Of a stretch of DNA of 64,000 bases, positions 1-9,200 are shown piece after piece. Positions within the stretch are counted from its first letter, which is position 1; the number at the start of each line of letters is the position of its first letter. Location: the NCBI RefSeq assembly GCF_039503195.1, contig NZ_JBCJKP010000001.1:7192001-7256000 (forward strand), written 5' to 3'. Position numbers and translations under genes: made by a program. Under the pieces are notes generated by a model. That model was not told the origin of the DNA, did not search any database, and was given only the letters and a program-made list of their open reading frames with translations. The stretch comes from Streptomyces mirabilis. Lineage in GTDB: Bacteria; Actinomycetota; Actinomycetes; Streptomycetales; Streptomycetaceae.

Positions 1-64
1 CCACCACGATCTTCGCGGACGTGGTGGAGCGGGAAGGCCCTCCGCTAGAGCTTGCGAAGTCCAC
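1..64 (-). CDS. cvnD: CvnD-like small GTPase, N-terminal fragment (runs off left edge)
   Basis: Only the first 21 codons are visible. Translation from GTG at 62-64 gives MDFASSSGG and then STTSAKIVV, closely matching the start of the complete CvnD at 4729-5304 (MDFASSDGG, TTTSAKIVV). The GTG lies inside the end of the upstream cvnC, whose stop is at 45-47, so the two genes overlap and are probably translationally coupled. CvnD proteins are Ras/MglA-like GTPases that work with CvnA, B and C in a membrane-associated complex. The G-protein motifs lie outside the window. Confidence 0.85.
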   Translation of the reverse strand, partial: MDFASSSGGPSRSTTSAKIVV

Positions 65-635
65 TGAGCACCCTTTCGAGCAAAGTCACGTCTGGCTGGC
101 CGCCGGCGTTCTCGTCGCCGCCGGGCTGATGGATGGCGACCAGGCCCGCCTCCGCCAAGTCGGCGACGAGAATCCTGGCCACACCGAGAGGGATCGTCAG
201 CAGCGCCGAGATTTCGGCCACCGACTTGATCTCCCGGCAGAGGTTGCAGATCCGCTGATGCTCGGGCAACTGGCCCTGCATCTGGTGCGGTTGTGCGGTG
301 GTGTGCACCAGCGCCTCGATGGCGAGCTGGTAGCGGGGCCTGGTGCGGCCGCCCGTCATCGCGTACGGGCGCACCAGAGGATTGTTCGACGATCCCGCGG
401 GCGCCGCCTCGGGGGTGCGTCGCTGAGGCTGCACAGGCTGAATGCGCGGCGCCGGCGGCTGGTCGTACGGCGAGGGGCCGGGGCCCTGCGGCGCGTACGG
501 CTGCTGGCGGCGGTGGCTTGGCGCGGAGGGGAAGTTGTATCGGTTCGGGTTCTGTGAACCGTCGCCCTGGCCCTGCCCCTGGCCGGGGCCGTACGACCAG
601 TTGCCCGAAGACGAACCGCCTGGGGGTGTTGCCAC
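45..635 (-). CDS. cvnC: CvnC-like DUF742 protein of the left conservon
   Basis: This 196-residue protein has a Gly/Pro/Gln-rich N-terminal half (about residues 1-85) and a C-terminal DUF742 winged-helix-like domain. The domain contains VRPYAMTGGRTRPRY and a LCREIKSVAEISALL helix pair, and the protein ends SGLRKL. The C-terminal half is nearly identical to the second CvnC at 5285-5683, while the disordered N-terminus is about 65 residues longer. The GTG start follows GGAGGAG at good spacing. It lies between cvnB and cvnD. CvnC is one of the four conserved conservon proteins, and its biochemical role is not well defined. Confidence 0.9.
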   Translation of the reverse strand: MATPPGGSSSGNWSYGPGQGQGQGDGSQNPNRYNFPSAPSHRRQQPYAPQGPGPSPYDQPPAPRIQPVQPQRRTPEAAPAGSSNNPLVRPYAMTGGRTRPRYQLAIEALVHTTAQPHQMQGQLPEHQRICNLCREIKSVAEISALLTIPLGVARILVADLAEAGLVAIHQPGGDENAGGQPDVTLLERVLSGLRKL

Positions 636-729
636 TTTCTCCTCCTCCGACTGTGCCGGGCACCCATCACTGTGGGACCGCGTCCCGAAACCTTACGGCC
701 CCGGGACGCCAAGACGCACGGTCTGTCTG

Positions 730-1152
730 TTAGTTGAGAAGGCTCCCTTGGAGCTCCGCTCGAAGATCCGGGGTCAGAACCGTACCGGCACGGTCCACCA
801 GAAGGGCCATCTCGTACCCGATGAGACCGATGTCCGCTTCGGGATGTGCAAGGACCGCGAGCGAGGAACCATCAGAAATGGACATGAGGAAGAGGAATCC
901 TCGCTCCATCTCCACAACTGTCTGGTTCACGCCGCCGCCTTCGAAGATGCGGGACGCGCCCGCGGTCAACGAGGTCAGCCCGGACGCGACGGCCGCGAGC
1001 TGGTCGGCGCGGTCACGGGGAAAGCCTTCGGACATCGCCAGAAGGAGTCCGTCGGCGGAGACCACCACCGTGTGGGACACCCCGGGGGTGTTGTCCACGA
1101 AGTTGGTGATCAACCAGTTGAGGTTCTGCGCCGCCTGGCTCATCGGGCTCAC
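730..1152 (-). CDS. cvnB: CvnB-like roadblock/LC7 domain protein of the left conservon
   Basis: This 140-residue protein is a single roadblock/LC7 domain, the class that regulates small GTPases. It starts MSPMSQAAQNLNWL and contains HTVVVSADGLLLAMSEGFPR. The GTG at 1152 is one base from the cvnA stop (1154-1156) and has AGGAG just upstream inside cvnA, so I prefer it to the longer in-frame ORF from 1218, which would sit inside cvnA. It is almost identical to the CvnB at 5795-6217. By family it should modulate the GTPase state of the downstream CvnD. Confidence 0.92.
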   Translation of the reverse strand: MSPMSQAAQNLNWLITNFVDNTPGVSHTVVVSADGLLLAMSEGFPRDRADQLAAVASGLTSLTAGASRIFEGGGVNQTVVEMERGFLFLMSISDGSSLAVLAHPEADIGLIGYEMALLVDRAGTVLTPDLRAELQGSLLN

Positions 1153-1153
1153 A

Positions 1154-4100
1154 CTAACGCTCCTGGTTGTAGGTGCTGTCAGGACCGAAGCCCTGGCCGT
1201 TCGTGTCACTACCTGCATTGCGTCCCTGCTGGACGCCGCGGCGCAGGTTGCTCAGCCTGCCCCGGATGTCCTCGGGAGCGCGGGAGACCTGGGGGCCGCC
1301 CTGTGGGGTCGTTTCCGCGGTTCCCTCGACCAGATTGGCCTTGGGCACCCGCCGGGGAAGACCGGACGAGGTGACCCCGCCCGCCTTGGGCTTCTTGAGC
1401 TGCTCGGCGCGCTGCCAGCGGTTGTCGTTGGACGTACGCCAGTCGCCGTCGCCGTTGCTCCCGGTGGCCGCAGGCGGTGCCTGAACCCCCTGGGTGCCAT
1501 GGTCCACGGGCCGCTGGCCGTTGGTGCCGCTCGCGGTGGATCCGCGGCGCGGCAGCCCTGCGTCGGTCAGCGCATGGGGGGCGGAGGAGGTCGGTCCCGG
1601 ACGGCTGAAGCCTACGCGGTCCTGCTCACCCACGTCAGCGGCCTGCGAAGATTCCGCCTCGGGAGCGTACTCGGACGGGTAGCCGTTCCGGTACGAGTCC
1701 TGCTGCGGCCAGTCGTCCTGGTAGGACGGCTCGTCGAAGGTCGGGAAGGTGTCCGAAGCGGAACTCCGGGCTCCCGTGTGCTCCTCCTGGACCGGCTCCG
1801 CGTACGCGGGTTCCGGGTAGCCGCCGTTCGACGGGAAGTACGTCTCGTCGTACGTCCCCTGCTGCGGTTCCTCGTACCCCGTCTGCTGGTCGTACGAGGC
1901 CTGCTGCTCCTCGAAGGCACCCTGGCCGTTGTCGTACCCGGGCTGCCCGTTCCCGTAGGAGGCCTGAGCGTCGTCGTACGCGGGCTGGGGGGCCTCGAAG
2001 TCCTCCTGGTACCTCGGCGGCTCGATGGCATCCGGCTGGCCCTGTGCCTGGGCCTCCAGGGCCGCACGGCGCTCCTCACGCATCAGCGAGCGCCCGACGG
2101 GGTCCAGCTCCCGGATGTCGTCGGGGACCTCCGTGTAGCGGCTGTCGTCGAATCCGAGTTCGGCGGCGGTGCGCATCGGCTGGGCCTGGGACTGGAAGGC
2201 CTGCTCCGGCTGGAAGCTCTGCGGCTCCGGGATGATCTGCGAGACGGTGAACTCGTCGCGCTGGAGCTGCTGTTCGCCGCCGCCACCACCGTGGGTGATC
2301 GCGTCGGGGAGCATGACGAGCGAGGTCGTACCGGCCTGCTCGCCGGAGGGGCGCAGCTGGACGCGGATGCCGTGCCGGTCGGACAGCCGGCCGACCACGA
2401 ACAGGCCCATGCGCTGCGAGATCGCGGCGTCCACGGTCGGGGGGTTGGCCAGCTTGTGGTTGATGTCCGCGAAGTCCTCGGCGGTGAGGCCGATGCCCTT
2501 GTCGTGGATCTCGACCATGATGCGGCCGTCGGGCAGCCGGGTCGCGGTGACGCGGACCTTGGTCTGCGGGGAGGAGAACGTGGTGGCGTTCTCCAGGAGC
2601 TCGGCGAGCAGGTGCACGAGGTCGGTCACGGCGCGGCCGTGGATCTCGGCCTCCGGGACGCCGGAGAGCTCGATGCGCTCGTACTGCTCCACCTCGGAGG
2701 AGGCGGCGCGCAGGACGTCCACGAGGGGCACCGGCTGGTCCCAGCGGCGGCCCGGCTCCTCACCGGCGAGGACGAGGAGGTTCTCGCCGTTGCGGCGCAT
2801 ACGGGTCGCGAGGTGGTCCAGACGGAAGAGGTTCTCCAGCTGGTCCGGGTCGGCCTCGTTGTTCTCCAGGTCGGTGATCAGGGTCAGCTGGCCCTCGATC
2901 AGGGACTGGTTGCGGCGCGACAGGTTGGTGAAGATCGCGTTGATGTTGCCTCGCAGGAGGGCCTGCTCGGCGGCGAGTCGTACGGCCTCACGGTGGACCT
3001 GGTCGAAGGCGCGGGCGACTTCGCCGATCTCGTCCGTGGTGGTGATCGGGATGGGCGTGACGCGGGTGTCGACGCGGCCCGGGTCGGTGCGCGAGAGCTG
3101 GTCGACCAGCATCGGCAGACGCTGCTCGGCGACCCCGAAGGCCGCGTTGCGCAGCTGGCGCATCGCGCGGCTCATCTGGCGGGCCATGAGCCCGGCCAGG
3201 ATGAACGCGGCGAGCAGGGCGATCACGACGATGGCGCCGTTGATGTAGGCCTGGCGCTGGGCGTCGGAGGCGATGCTTCCGGCGTCGTTGACGGCCCGGT
3301 CGATGAGTTCGTTCTCGACCTGGCTGTAGCCCTGGAACTTGAGGGTGGCGGCGGCCATCCACGTCTCGGGAGTGATGCCCTGAGCGGCGAGCTGGGTGGG
3401 CGTGGCGCCGCTGGCGATCGCCTGGATCATCTTGTCCATGGCGGGCGGCGCCACGAAGGTCCCGCCCGCGGCCTCGGTCTTGCTCTTGGCCGCGGCCAGC
3501 TGGCTCTTGCCCTCGGCGGTCTTCTGCTCCATCACCGTGGTGAGCCGGGCGGCGTCCGCCTCGGTACCACCGGAGACGTACTCCTGAAGAGCGATGTTCT
3601 CCAGGTACGCGTACGAGGTGAAGGAGGTGACCTGCAGCGCGTGGTTCTTCGGGTCGGTGCTGGGCTTGACCAGCAGGTGGGTGCCGATCGAGCGCTGCAG
3701 CGACTCGGCGCCCTTGGCGAGCGCGATGGCGTACACCGAACGGCCGTAGCTCGTGATGTTGCCCGTGCCGAGGCCGAGCTCGTTCGAGAACTCCATCAGC
3801 AGGTGCTCGACGGTGACGTAGCCCTCTTCGGTCTGCACCGGGTCCATGGCCTTGGTGAAGGCGAGTTTGCGGATCTGGTCCAGCTGGGGCTCGGCCTTCA
3901 CCACCAGGCTCAGCCGGCGCTCAAGACCCTGCTTGGCCGGCATGCCGACGACTTCCTTGTGGAAGGCGTCGGCCATCTGGTCGGTGGTCGCGCGGACCTT
4001 CTTGACCGTGGCGTTGTTCCGGTCGCCCTTGAGCAGTGGCTCGGCGGACACGTCACGCTCGTTGAGCAGAGCCTCCGCGTAGTCGCTGGAGGCCGCCACG

Positions 4101-4378
4101 ATCTTGGCGACCTTCTCGGCGTCGCGGGCCTCCTGCCAGGTGTCGATCGAGTTCTTCACCTGGAAGCCGCCCATGATGAGGCCGACGATCACAGGTATGA
4201 GCAGGATCGCGTTCAGCCTGGTGGGCACACGCCAGTTACGGGGGGACAGACGACCGCCGCTCGGCGGGGGCGCCGGCGTGGGCTCCGGGACGCGCACCTG
4301 TGCGGGCGCCGCGCCGCGCGGCGGCGGGGTGAAGTTGCCCCGTGCCGACGGCTCGGGACCGTTCTTGCTTCGCCTCAC
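1154..4378 (-). CDS. cvnA: CvnA-like sensor histidine-kinase-like protein, left conservon
   Basis: This 1074-residue membrane protein has a Pro-rich cytoplasmic start, TM1 at about 56-72, an extracytoplasmic NIT (nitrate/nitrite-sensing type) domain, TM2 at about 380-405, then a HAMP-like segment and an HATPase domain with ELLENA near 596 and DKGIGL near 624. A disordered Gln/Tyr/Pro-rich tail follows, with many YDNGQ/YDEPQ-like units. I see no canonical phospho-acceptor H-box. I start at GTG 4378 (MRRSKNG), preceded by GAGAGG; an in-frame ORF extends to 4489 but has no convincing site. It heads its own operon, because a terminator separates it from the conservon to the right. Confidence 0.9.
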   Translation of the reverse strand: MRRSKNGPEPSARGNFTPPPRGAAPAQVRVPEPTPAPPPSGGRLSPRNWRVPTRLNAILLIPVIVGLIMGGFQVKNSIDTWQEARDAEKVAKIVAASSDYAEALLNERDVSAEPLLKGDRNNATVKKVRATTDQMADAFHKEVVGMPAKQGLERRLSLVVKAEPQLDQIRKLAFTKAMDPVQTEEGYVTVEHLLMEFSNELGLGTGNITSYGRSVYAIALAKGAESLQRSIGTHLLVKPSTDPKNHALQVTSFTSYAYLENIALQEYVSGGTEADAARLTTVMEQKTAEGKSQLAAAKSKTEAAGGTFVAPPAMDKMIQAIASGATPTQLAAQGITPETWMAAATLKFQGYSQVENELIDRAVNDAGSIASDAQRQAYINGAIVVIALLAAFILAGLMARQMSRAMRQLRNAAFGVAEQRLPMLVDQLSRTDPGRVDTRVTPIPITTTDEIGEVARAFDQVHREAVRLAAEQALLRGNINAIFTNLSRRNQSLIEGQLTLITDLENNEADPDQLENLFRLDHLATRMRRNGENLLVLAGEEPGRRWDQPVPLVDVLRAASSEVEQYERIELSGVPEAEIHGRAVTDLVHLLAELLENATTFSSPQTKVRVTATRLPDGRIMVEIHDKGIGLTAEDFADINHKLANPPTVDAAISQRMGLFVVGRLSDRHGIRVQLRPSGEQAGTTSLVMLPDAITHGGGGGEQQLQRDEFTVSQIIPEPQSFQPEQAFQSQAQPMRTAAELGFDDSRYTEVPDDIRELDPVGRSLMREERRAALEAQAQGQPDAIEPPRYQEDFEAPQPAYDDAQASYGNGQPGYDNGQGAFEEQQASYDQQTGYEEPQQGTYDETYFPSNGGYPEPAYAEPVQEEHTGARSSASDTFPTFDEPSYQDDWPQQDSYRNGYPSEYAPEAESSQAADVGEQDRVGFSRPGPTSSAPHALTDAGLPRRGSTASGTNGQRPVDHGTQGVQAPPAATGSNGDGDWRTSNDNRWQRAEQLKKPKAGGVTSSGLPRRVPKANLVEGTAETTPQGGPQVSRAPEDIRGRLSNLRRGVQQGRNAGSDTNGQGFGPDSTYNQER

Positions 4379-4547
4379 TCGACCAACAACCTCTCGGCGT
4401 CGGCACCTACGTTGTGCCGCGGTGTCTCCAGCGCCCTTGACTACTGGGCAGTTCAGCGCATTCCAGCACGTCAGGCAGCGCCCTTCCAAACACTCGGAAC
4501 CGCTGGTTCCGGGTGACGTATCCCCTAGATAAAACGGTCATAAAGAG

Positions 4548-4574
4548 CGAGCCCCGTCAAAAGACGGGGCTTTT
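4548..4574 (-). terminator. Terminator between the two conservons
   Basis: AGCCCCGTC (4550-4558) pairs with GACGGGGCT (4563-4571) around an AAAA loop, with short A/T runs on both sides. It lies downstream of the right conservon's cvnD (ends 4729) and upstream of the left cvnA start (4378), so the two conservons are probably separate transcripts. The rest of 4379-4728 is relatively AT-rich and must hold the left cvnA promoter, but I cannot assign convincing -35/-10 boxes. Confidence 0.7.
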
Positions 4575-4728
4575 GTGAGCACAGCGACACCGAATGACCG
4601 CGATGCGTGTCGGTGTCCACCGAATTCCATGTCGAAACGTTATGAACACTGTGGCCGACCGTGTCAAACGACACAGCCGGCTCCAATGTCCCTACGACAA
4701 CTGTCTTATGAAGCTGTCGACTTGAGTG

Positions 4729-5304
4729 CTACCGCAGACGTGCCATGAGCGCGTGCTCGACCAGCGTGATGAGCGCGCTCTTCGCATCCGCACGGTGCCG
4801 GGCGTCCGTCGTGATGATCGGGGCGTCCGGTCCGATCTGGAGCGCCTCGCGCACCTCTTCGGGGTTGTAGGGCTGATGTCCGTCGAAGCCGTTGAGGGCG
4901 ATGACGAACGGCAGGCCGCTGTTCTCGAAGTAGTCGACCGCGGGGAAGCAGTCGGCCAGACGGCGGGTGTCGACCAGGACGACGGCACCGATGGCGCCGC
5001 GGACCAGGTCGTCCCACATGAACCAGAAGCGGTCCTGACCCGGCGTACCGAAGAGGTACAGGATCAGGTCCTGGTCCAGGGTGATGCGGCCGAAGTCCAT
5101 GGCGACGGTGGTCGTCGTCTTGTCTCCGGTGTGCGTGAGGTCGTCGATGCCGGCGGACGCGGACGTCATGACGGCCTCGGTGCGCAGCGGGTTGATCTCC
5201 GAGACGGCGCCGACGAACGTGGTCTTGCCCACGCCGAAGCCGCCCGCCACCACGATCTTCGCGGAGGTGGTCGTCCGACCTCCGTCAGAGCTTGCGAAGT
5301 CCAC
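4729..5304 (-). CDS. cvnD: CvnD-like Ras/MglA-type GTPase of the right conservon
   Basis: This 191-residue small GTPase has a P-loop GGFGVGKTTF at about 20-29, a switch II-like FGTPGQDRF near 90, and an NxxD-like ALNGFDG near 137 in place of the usual NKxD. It is the output G protein of the conservon. Published work on S. coelicolor conservons shows nucleotide-dependent complex formation with the sensor CvnA. The GTG start at 5302-5304 lies inside the end of cvnC, giving a 20-base overlap. It is the last gene of the right conservon, followed by the hairpin at 4548-4574. Confidence 0.93.
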   Translation of the reverse strand: MDFASSDGGRTTTSAKIVVAGGFGVGKTTFVGAVSEINPLRTEAVMTSASAGIDDLTHTGDKTTTTVAMDFGRITLDQDLILYLFGTPGQDRFWFMWDDLVRGAIGAVVLVDTRRLADCFPAVDYFENSGLPFVIALNGFDGHQPYNPEEVREALQIGPDAPIITTDARHRADAKSALITLVEHALMARLR

Positions 5305-5683
5305 TGAGCACCCTTTCGAGCAAAGTCACGTCCGGCGCGCCGCCGTTGTTCTCATCGCCGCCAGGCTGGTGAATGGCGACGAGTCCGGCCTCCGCGAGGT
5401 CCGCGACGAGGATCCTGGCCACGCCGAGTGGCATGGACAGGAGGGCCGACACCTCGGCCACCGACTTGACCTCACGGCAAAGGTGGCAGATCCGCTGGTG
5501 CTCGGGGAGCAGCCCCATCAACTGCGCGGGGTCGGCCGTAGTGCTGATCAGCGCCTCGATGGCGAGTTGGTACCGCGGCCGGGTCCGGCCGCCGGTCATC
5601 GCGTACGGACGTACCAGCGGCTGGTCGCCCTCGTCCCCGTACGGCTGTGCGTACGGATCATGAGAGGCGGTGGGCGGGGTCAT
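5285..5683 (-). CDS. cvnC: CvnC-like DUF742 protein of the right conservon
   Basis: This 132-residue DUF742 protein is a shorter version of the left CvnC: a roughly 20-residue polar start, then VRPYAMTGGRTRPRY, a winged-helix-like region and the same SGLRKL end. The upstream sequence contains GGAGGATTC close to the ATG. It overlaps cvnD by 20 bases, and 111 bases separate it from cvnB, a wider gap than elsewhere in the operon. The two C-terminal domains differ mainly by conservative changes, consistent with duplication of the whole conservon. Confidence 0.92.
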   Translation of the reverse strand: MTPPTASHDPYAQPYGDEGDQPLVRPYAMTGGRTRPRYQLAIEALISTTADPAQLMGLLPEHQRICHLCREVKSVAEVSALLSMPLGVARILVADLAEAGLVAIHQPGGDENNGGAPDVTLLERVLSGLRKL

Positions 5684-5794
5684 GAATCCTCCGGGCGGGA
5701 CAGCAAGTCGGTCATTCGTGCCGTCTGTTGGGGCCGGTGGGGGGATTGTGGCGGCCGGACGGTGATTTCGTGCAGTCTCTAGAACCAGGGCCCT

Positions 5795-6217
5795 TTAGTG
5801 GAGCAGACTTCCCTGGAGTTCAGCGCGCAGGTCCGGCGTGAGTACGGCACCCGCCCGATCGACGAGCAGCGCCATCTCGTAGCCGACAAGGCCGATGTCG
5901 CACTCCGGGTGGGAGAGGACCGCCAGGGACGAGCCGTCCGAGACGGACATGAGGAAGAGGAAGCCGCGCTCCATTTCGACGACCGTCTGGGCCACCGTGC
6001 CGCCCTCGAAGATCCGGGAAGCCCCGGCGGTCAACGAGGTCAGGCCGGAGGCGACGGCCGCAAGCTGGTCGGCGCGGTCGCGTGGGAATCCTTCGGACAT
6101 GGCCAGAAGGAGCCCGTCGGCGGACACGACGACGGTGTGGGACACCCCAGGGGTGTTGTCCACAAAGTTGGTGATCAACCAGTTCAGATTCTGTGCCGCC
6201 TGGCTCATCGGGCTCAA
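5795..6217 (-). CDS. cvnB: CvnB-like roadblock/LC7 domain protein of the right conservon
   Basis: This 140-residue roadblock/LC7 domain protein is nearly identical to its tandem paralogue at 730-1152. The likely start is TTG at 6215-6217, directly abutting the TAG of cvnA, with AGGAG eleven bases upstream. An in-frame ATG (MSQAAQ) lies three codons later and would change little. The equivalent position in the left operon is GTG. Roadblock proteins dimerise and bind or regulate small GTPases, so the expected partner is the downstream CvnD. Confidence 0.92.
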   Translation of the reverse strand: MSPMSQAAQNLNWLITNFVDNTPGVSHTVVVSADGLLLAMSEGFPRDRADQLAAVASGLTSLTAGASRIFEGGTVAQTVVEMERGFLFLMSVSDGSSLAVLSHPECDIGLVGYEMALLVDRAGAVLTPDLRAELQGSLLH

Positions 6218-9200
6218 CTAACGCTCCTGCTGGTGAGTGGGGCTGGGGAAGCTGCCGGTCTGGCCGGTACCGGCCTGTCGACCCTGCTGAATGCCCCTAC
6301 GGAGATTGGTCAGCCGGCCGCGTACGTCATCAGGCGCACGGGAGACCTGCGGACCAGTTTGGTGCTGTTGCTGCTGTGCCGTGCCCGCGACGAGGTTGGC
6401 TCGCGGGACGCGGCGCGGCAGGCCTGAGGTGGTGACCCCGCCCGCCGACGGTTGACGGACGCGTTCTGCCTGCCGGACGAGGTCGTCGTTCGGCGAGGTG
6501 CGCCAGTTGGCGGAGGCCGGTGCGGCGGCCGGCCGTTGCGGTGGTGCTGTGGGGGTCTGAGGCGGCTGCTGCGAGGGCTGCGAGCCGTTGGTGTGGACGC
6601 CGTTGTTCTGGGCGCCGTTGTGAGCTCCGTTGGGGGAGCCGTTCTGGGAGCCGTTCGCCTGACCGTGGAACCAGTTGGTCTCCAGCGTGTCGTACAGCGG
6701 CGTACGTCCGTCACCGGGCCCCGTCGCCGGCGGCAGCGCCTCGGGCTCCTGCGGACGCGTGGGCCGCTGCTGCGGGGGCGCCGGGCGCTCGAACTGGCCG
6801 GTGGACGAGGGGTCCTGGCGGTTTCCGTAGCCGGGCGTCGCGAACTGGCCGGTCGACGAGGGGTCCTGGCCGTTGCCGTAACCCGGCCGGGCGAACTGGC
6901 CGGTGGACGACGGGTCCTGGGAGGCGCCGTAGCCGGGCGTCGCGAACTGGCCGGTGGACGACGGGTCCTGGGAGGCGCCGTAGCCCGGGGTGGCGAACTG
7001 GCCCGTGGCGGCCGGAGCCGTGCCCGAGGAGCCGTACACGTCGGGGCGGACGAACTGACCGTTGTTCTGCCCGTTGTTCTGCGGCGTGTTCATGCCGGGG
7101 CGCGGGGCGTCGAAGTCGGGACGGGGGAACCCCGCGGTGGCTGCGGGACCCTGGCGGTCGTCGATGCGCGGCATCTCCGAGGTCGCGGCCGGATCCTGCC
7201 GGTCGTCGATCCGCGGCATCCGCGAAGTGGAGTCGGGTTCCTCGTGACCACGCGGGGTGTCGAGGGACGCGCGCGGCACCGGCGGCTGCGCGTTGTCGTC
7301 GCTCCAGCTCGGCCGGGACTGCTGCGGGCTGCCACCGGGCAGCTCGGCGCGCGGACCACCGCGTCCGGGCAGCTGCGGCCTGCGACGGCCGCCGCCCTTG
7401 TTGCCCGCGGGCTGCTGCGGAGGAGTGGCCGCAGGGGCACTGCTGTCACCGAAGTCGAAGCCCTGGCGGGCCGCGGGTCCGTCGCCGAAGCCCTGGGGGG
7501 CACCGGTTCCGGCGGCCTGCAGGCCCTGCGGGCCCTGACCGAAGGCACCCGCACCGGCCGGGGCCGGCCGACCCTGGTTGCCGGGACCCTGCGGTCCACG
7601 CGCCCCACCCGGGCGACCGTCCTGGTTGCTGCCGGGGAGCGCGGCCCGCGGACCCTGACCTGCGCCGACCTGTCCGCGTTGCGCCGGGGCACCGAGCAGA
7701 CCGCCACCACCGGCGGGGGCACCCGCCCCGAGGGACGGACCGCCGCCCTGGCCGCCGCGGCGGGCCGCCGCGACACCGGCCGAGGCCTGTGCGGCGGCCG
7801 GACCACCGGAACCACCCGGACCCGGCTTGCCCGGAGCCTTCTTGCCGCCCTGGGCGACATCGACGGGGAGCATGACGAGCGCGGTCGTGCCACCGGAGTC
7901 GGACGGACGCAGCTGGATGCGGATGCCGTGCCGCTGCGACAGACGACCGACCACGAACAGACCCATGCGGCGGGAGACGGAGACGTCCACGGTGGGCGGC
8001 GAGGCGAGCCGCTCGTTGATCGCGGCCAGGTCCTCGGGGGAGAGGCCGATACCGGTGTCGTGGATCTCGATCAGTACGCGGCCGTCGGGCAGCGCGTGAC
8101 CGGTGACCTTGACCTTGGTCTGCGGGGAGGAGAACGAGGTGGCGTTCTCGAGGAGCTCGGCGAGCAGGTGCACGAGGTCGTTGACGACCCGGCCGGCGAC
8201 CTGCGTCGTCGGGACCGAGGACAGCTCGATGCGCTCGTACTGCTCCACCTCGGAGGCGGCGGCGCGGAGCACGTCGACCAGCGGGACCGGGCGGGTCCAG
8301 CGGCGGCCGGGCTCTTCACCGGCGAGAACGAGAAGGTTCTCACCGTTACGGCGCATGCGGGTCGCGAGGTGGTCGAGCTTGAAGAGGGAGGACAGCTGGT
8401 CCGGGTCGGCCTCGCGGGACTCCAGCTCGGAGATGAGCGAGAGCTGACGCTGGATGAGGCCCTGGGAGCGGCGCGAGAGGTTGGTGAACATCGCGTTGAC
8501 GTTGCCTCGCAGGAGGGCCTGCTCGGCGGCCAGTCGTACGGCCTCGCGGTGCACGTCGTCGAAGGCCGCGGCCACCTGGCCGATCTCGTCCCGCGAGTGC
8601 ACACCGACGGACTCGACGGAGGTGTCGACGTCCTGCGGGTCGGACTCGGAGAGCTGCTTGACCAGCTCGGGCAGACGGTCCTGGGCGACCTTGGTCGCGG
8701 TGTCCTGGAGCCGGCGCAGCGAGCGGATCATGGAGCGGGCCACGACGAAGGCGCCGACCAGCGAGACGCCGAGGACCAGCAGGATCAGCGCACCGGAGAT
8801 GATCGCTTCCTGCTGGGAGGCGTTCTTCAGCTCACGGGCCTTCTGCTCCATCTGGTTGAGCAGCGTCAGCTCGATCTTCGACATCTGCTCGATCTTGGCC
8901 GTGTCGTCGTCGACCCAGTCCTTGTACGAGCGCTTGTCCTGGGTGTTCAGACCGCCCGTCGAGCCGAGTACGCGGTTGGAGTACGCGTCGGCGGCCTGGA
9001 TGGTCGGGTTGCCCTGGTCGATCGGCTTGGTGAGGTCTTCCGCGCCGGAGCCGTAGATGCTCGCGAAGCTGGTGCGCTCGGAGGCCTCACTGTCCTGCGC
9101 GGAGTTCGCGTACAGCCGGTCGTTCTCGGAGAGCTGGCCGAAGGTCGTGTTGCCCGCGGGCAGCGCGGCGGCGATGACGGCGCGCTGGACGGAGGCGTAC

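Noticed and set aside
734..4516. Very long open frame on the plus strand opposite cvnA
   Set aside because: It is antisense to a gene with clear domains and codon bias; its product is low-complexity and has no recognisable motif. Such shadows are expected at this GC content. The same applies opposite the right cvnA and opposite smc.
6791..7012. Could the regular 51-bp repeats be a CRISPR array?
   Set aside because: Units abut with no unique spacers and keep an open frame in cvnA. No cas genes are present and I see no CRISPR array in the window.
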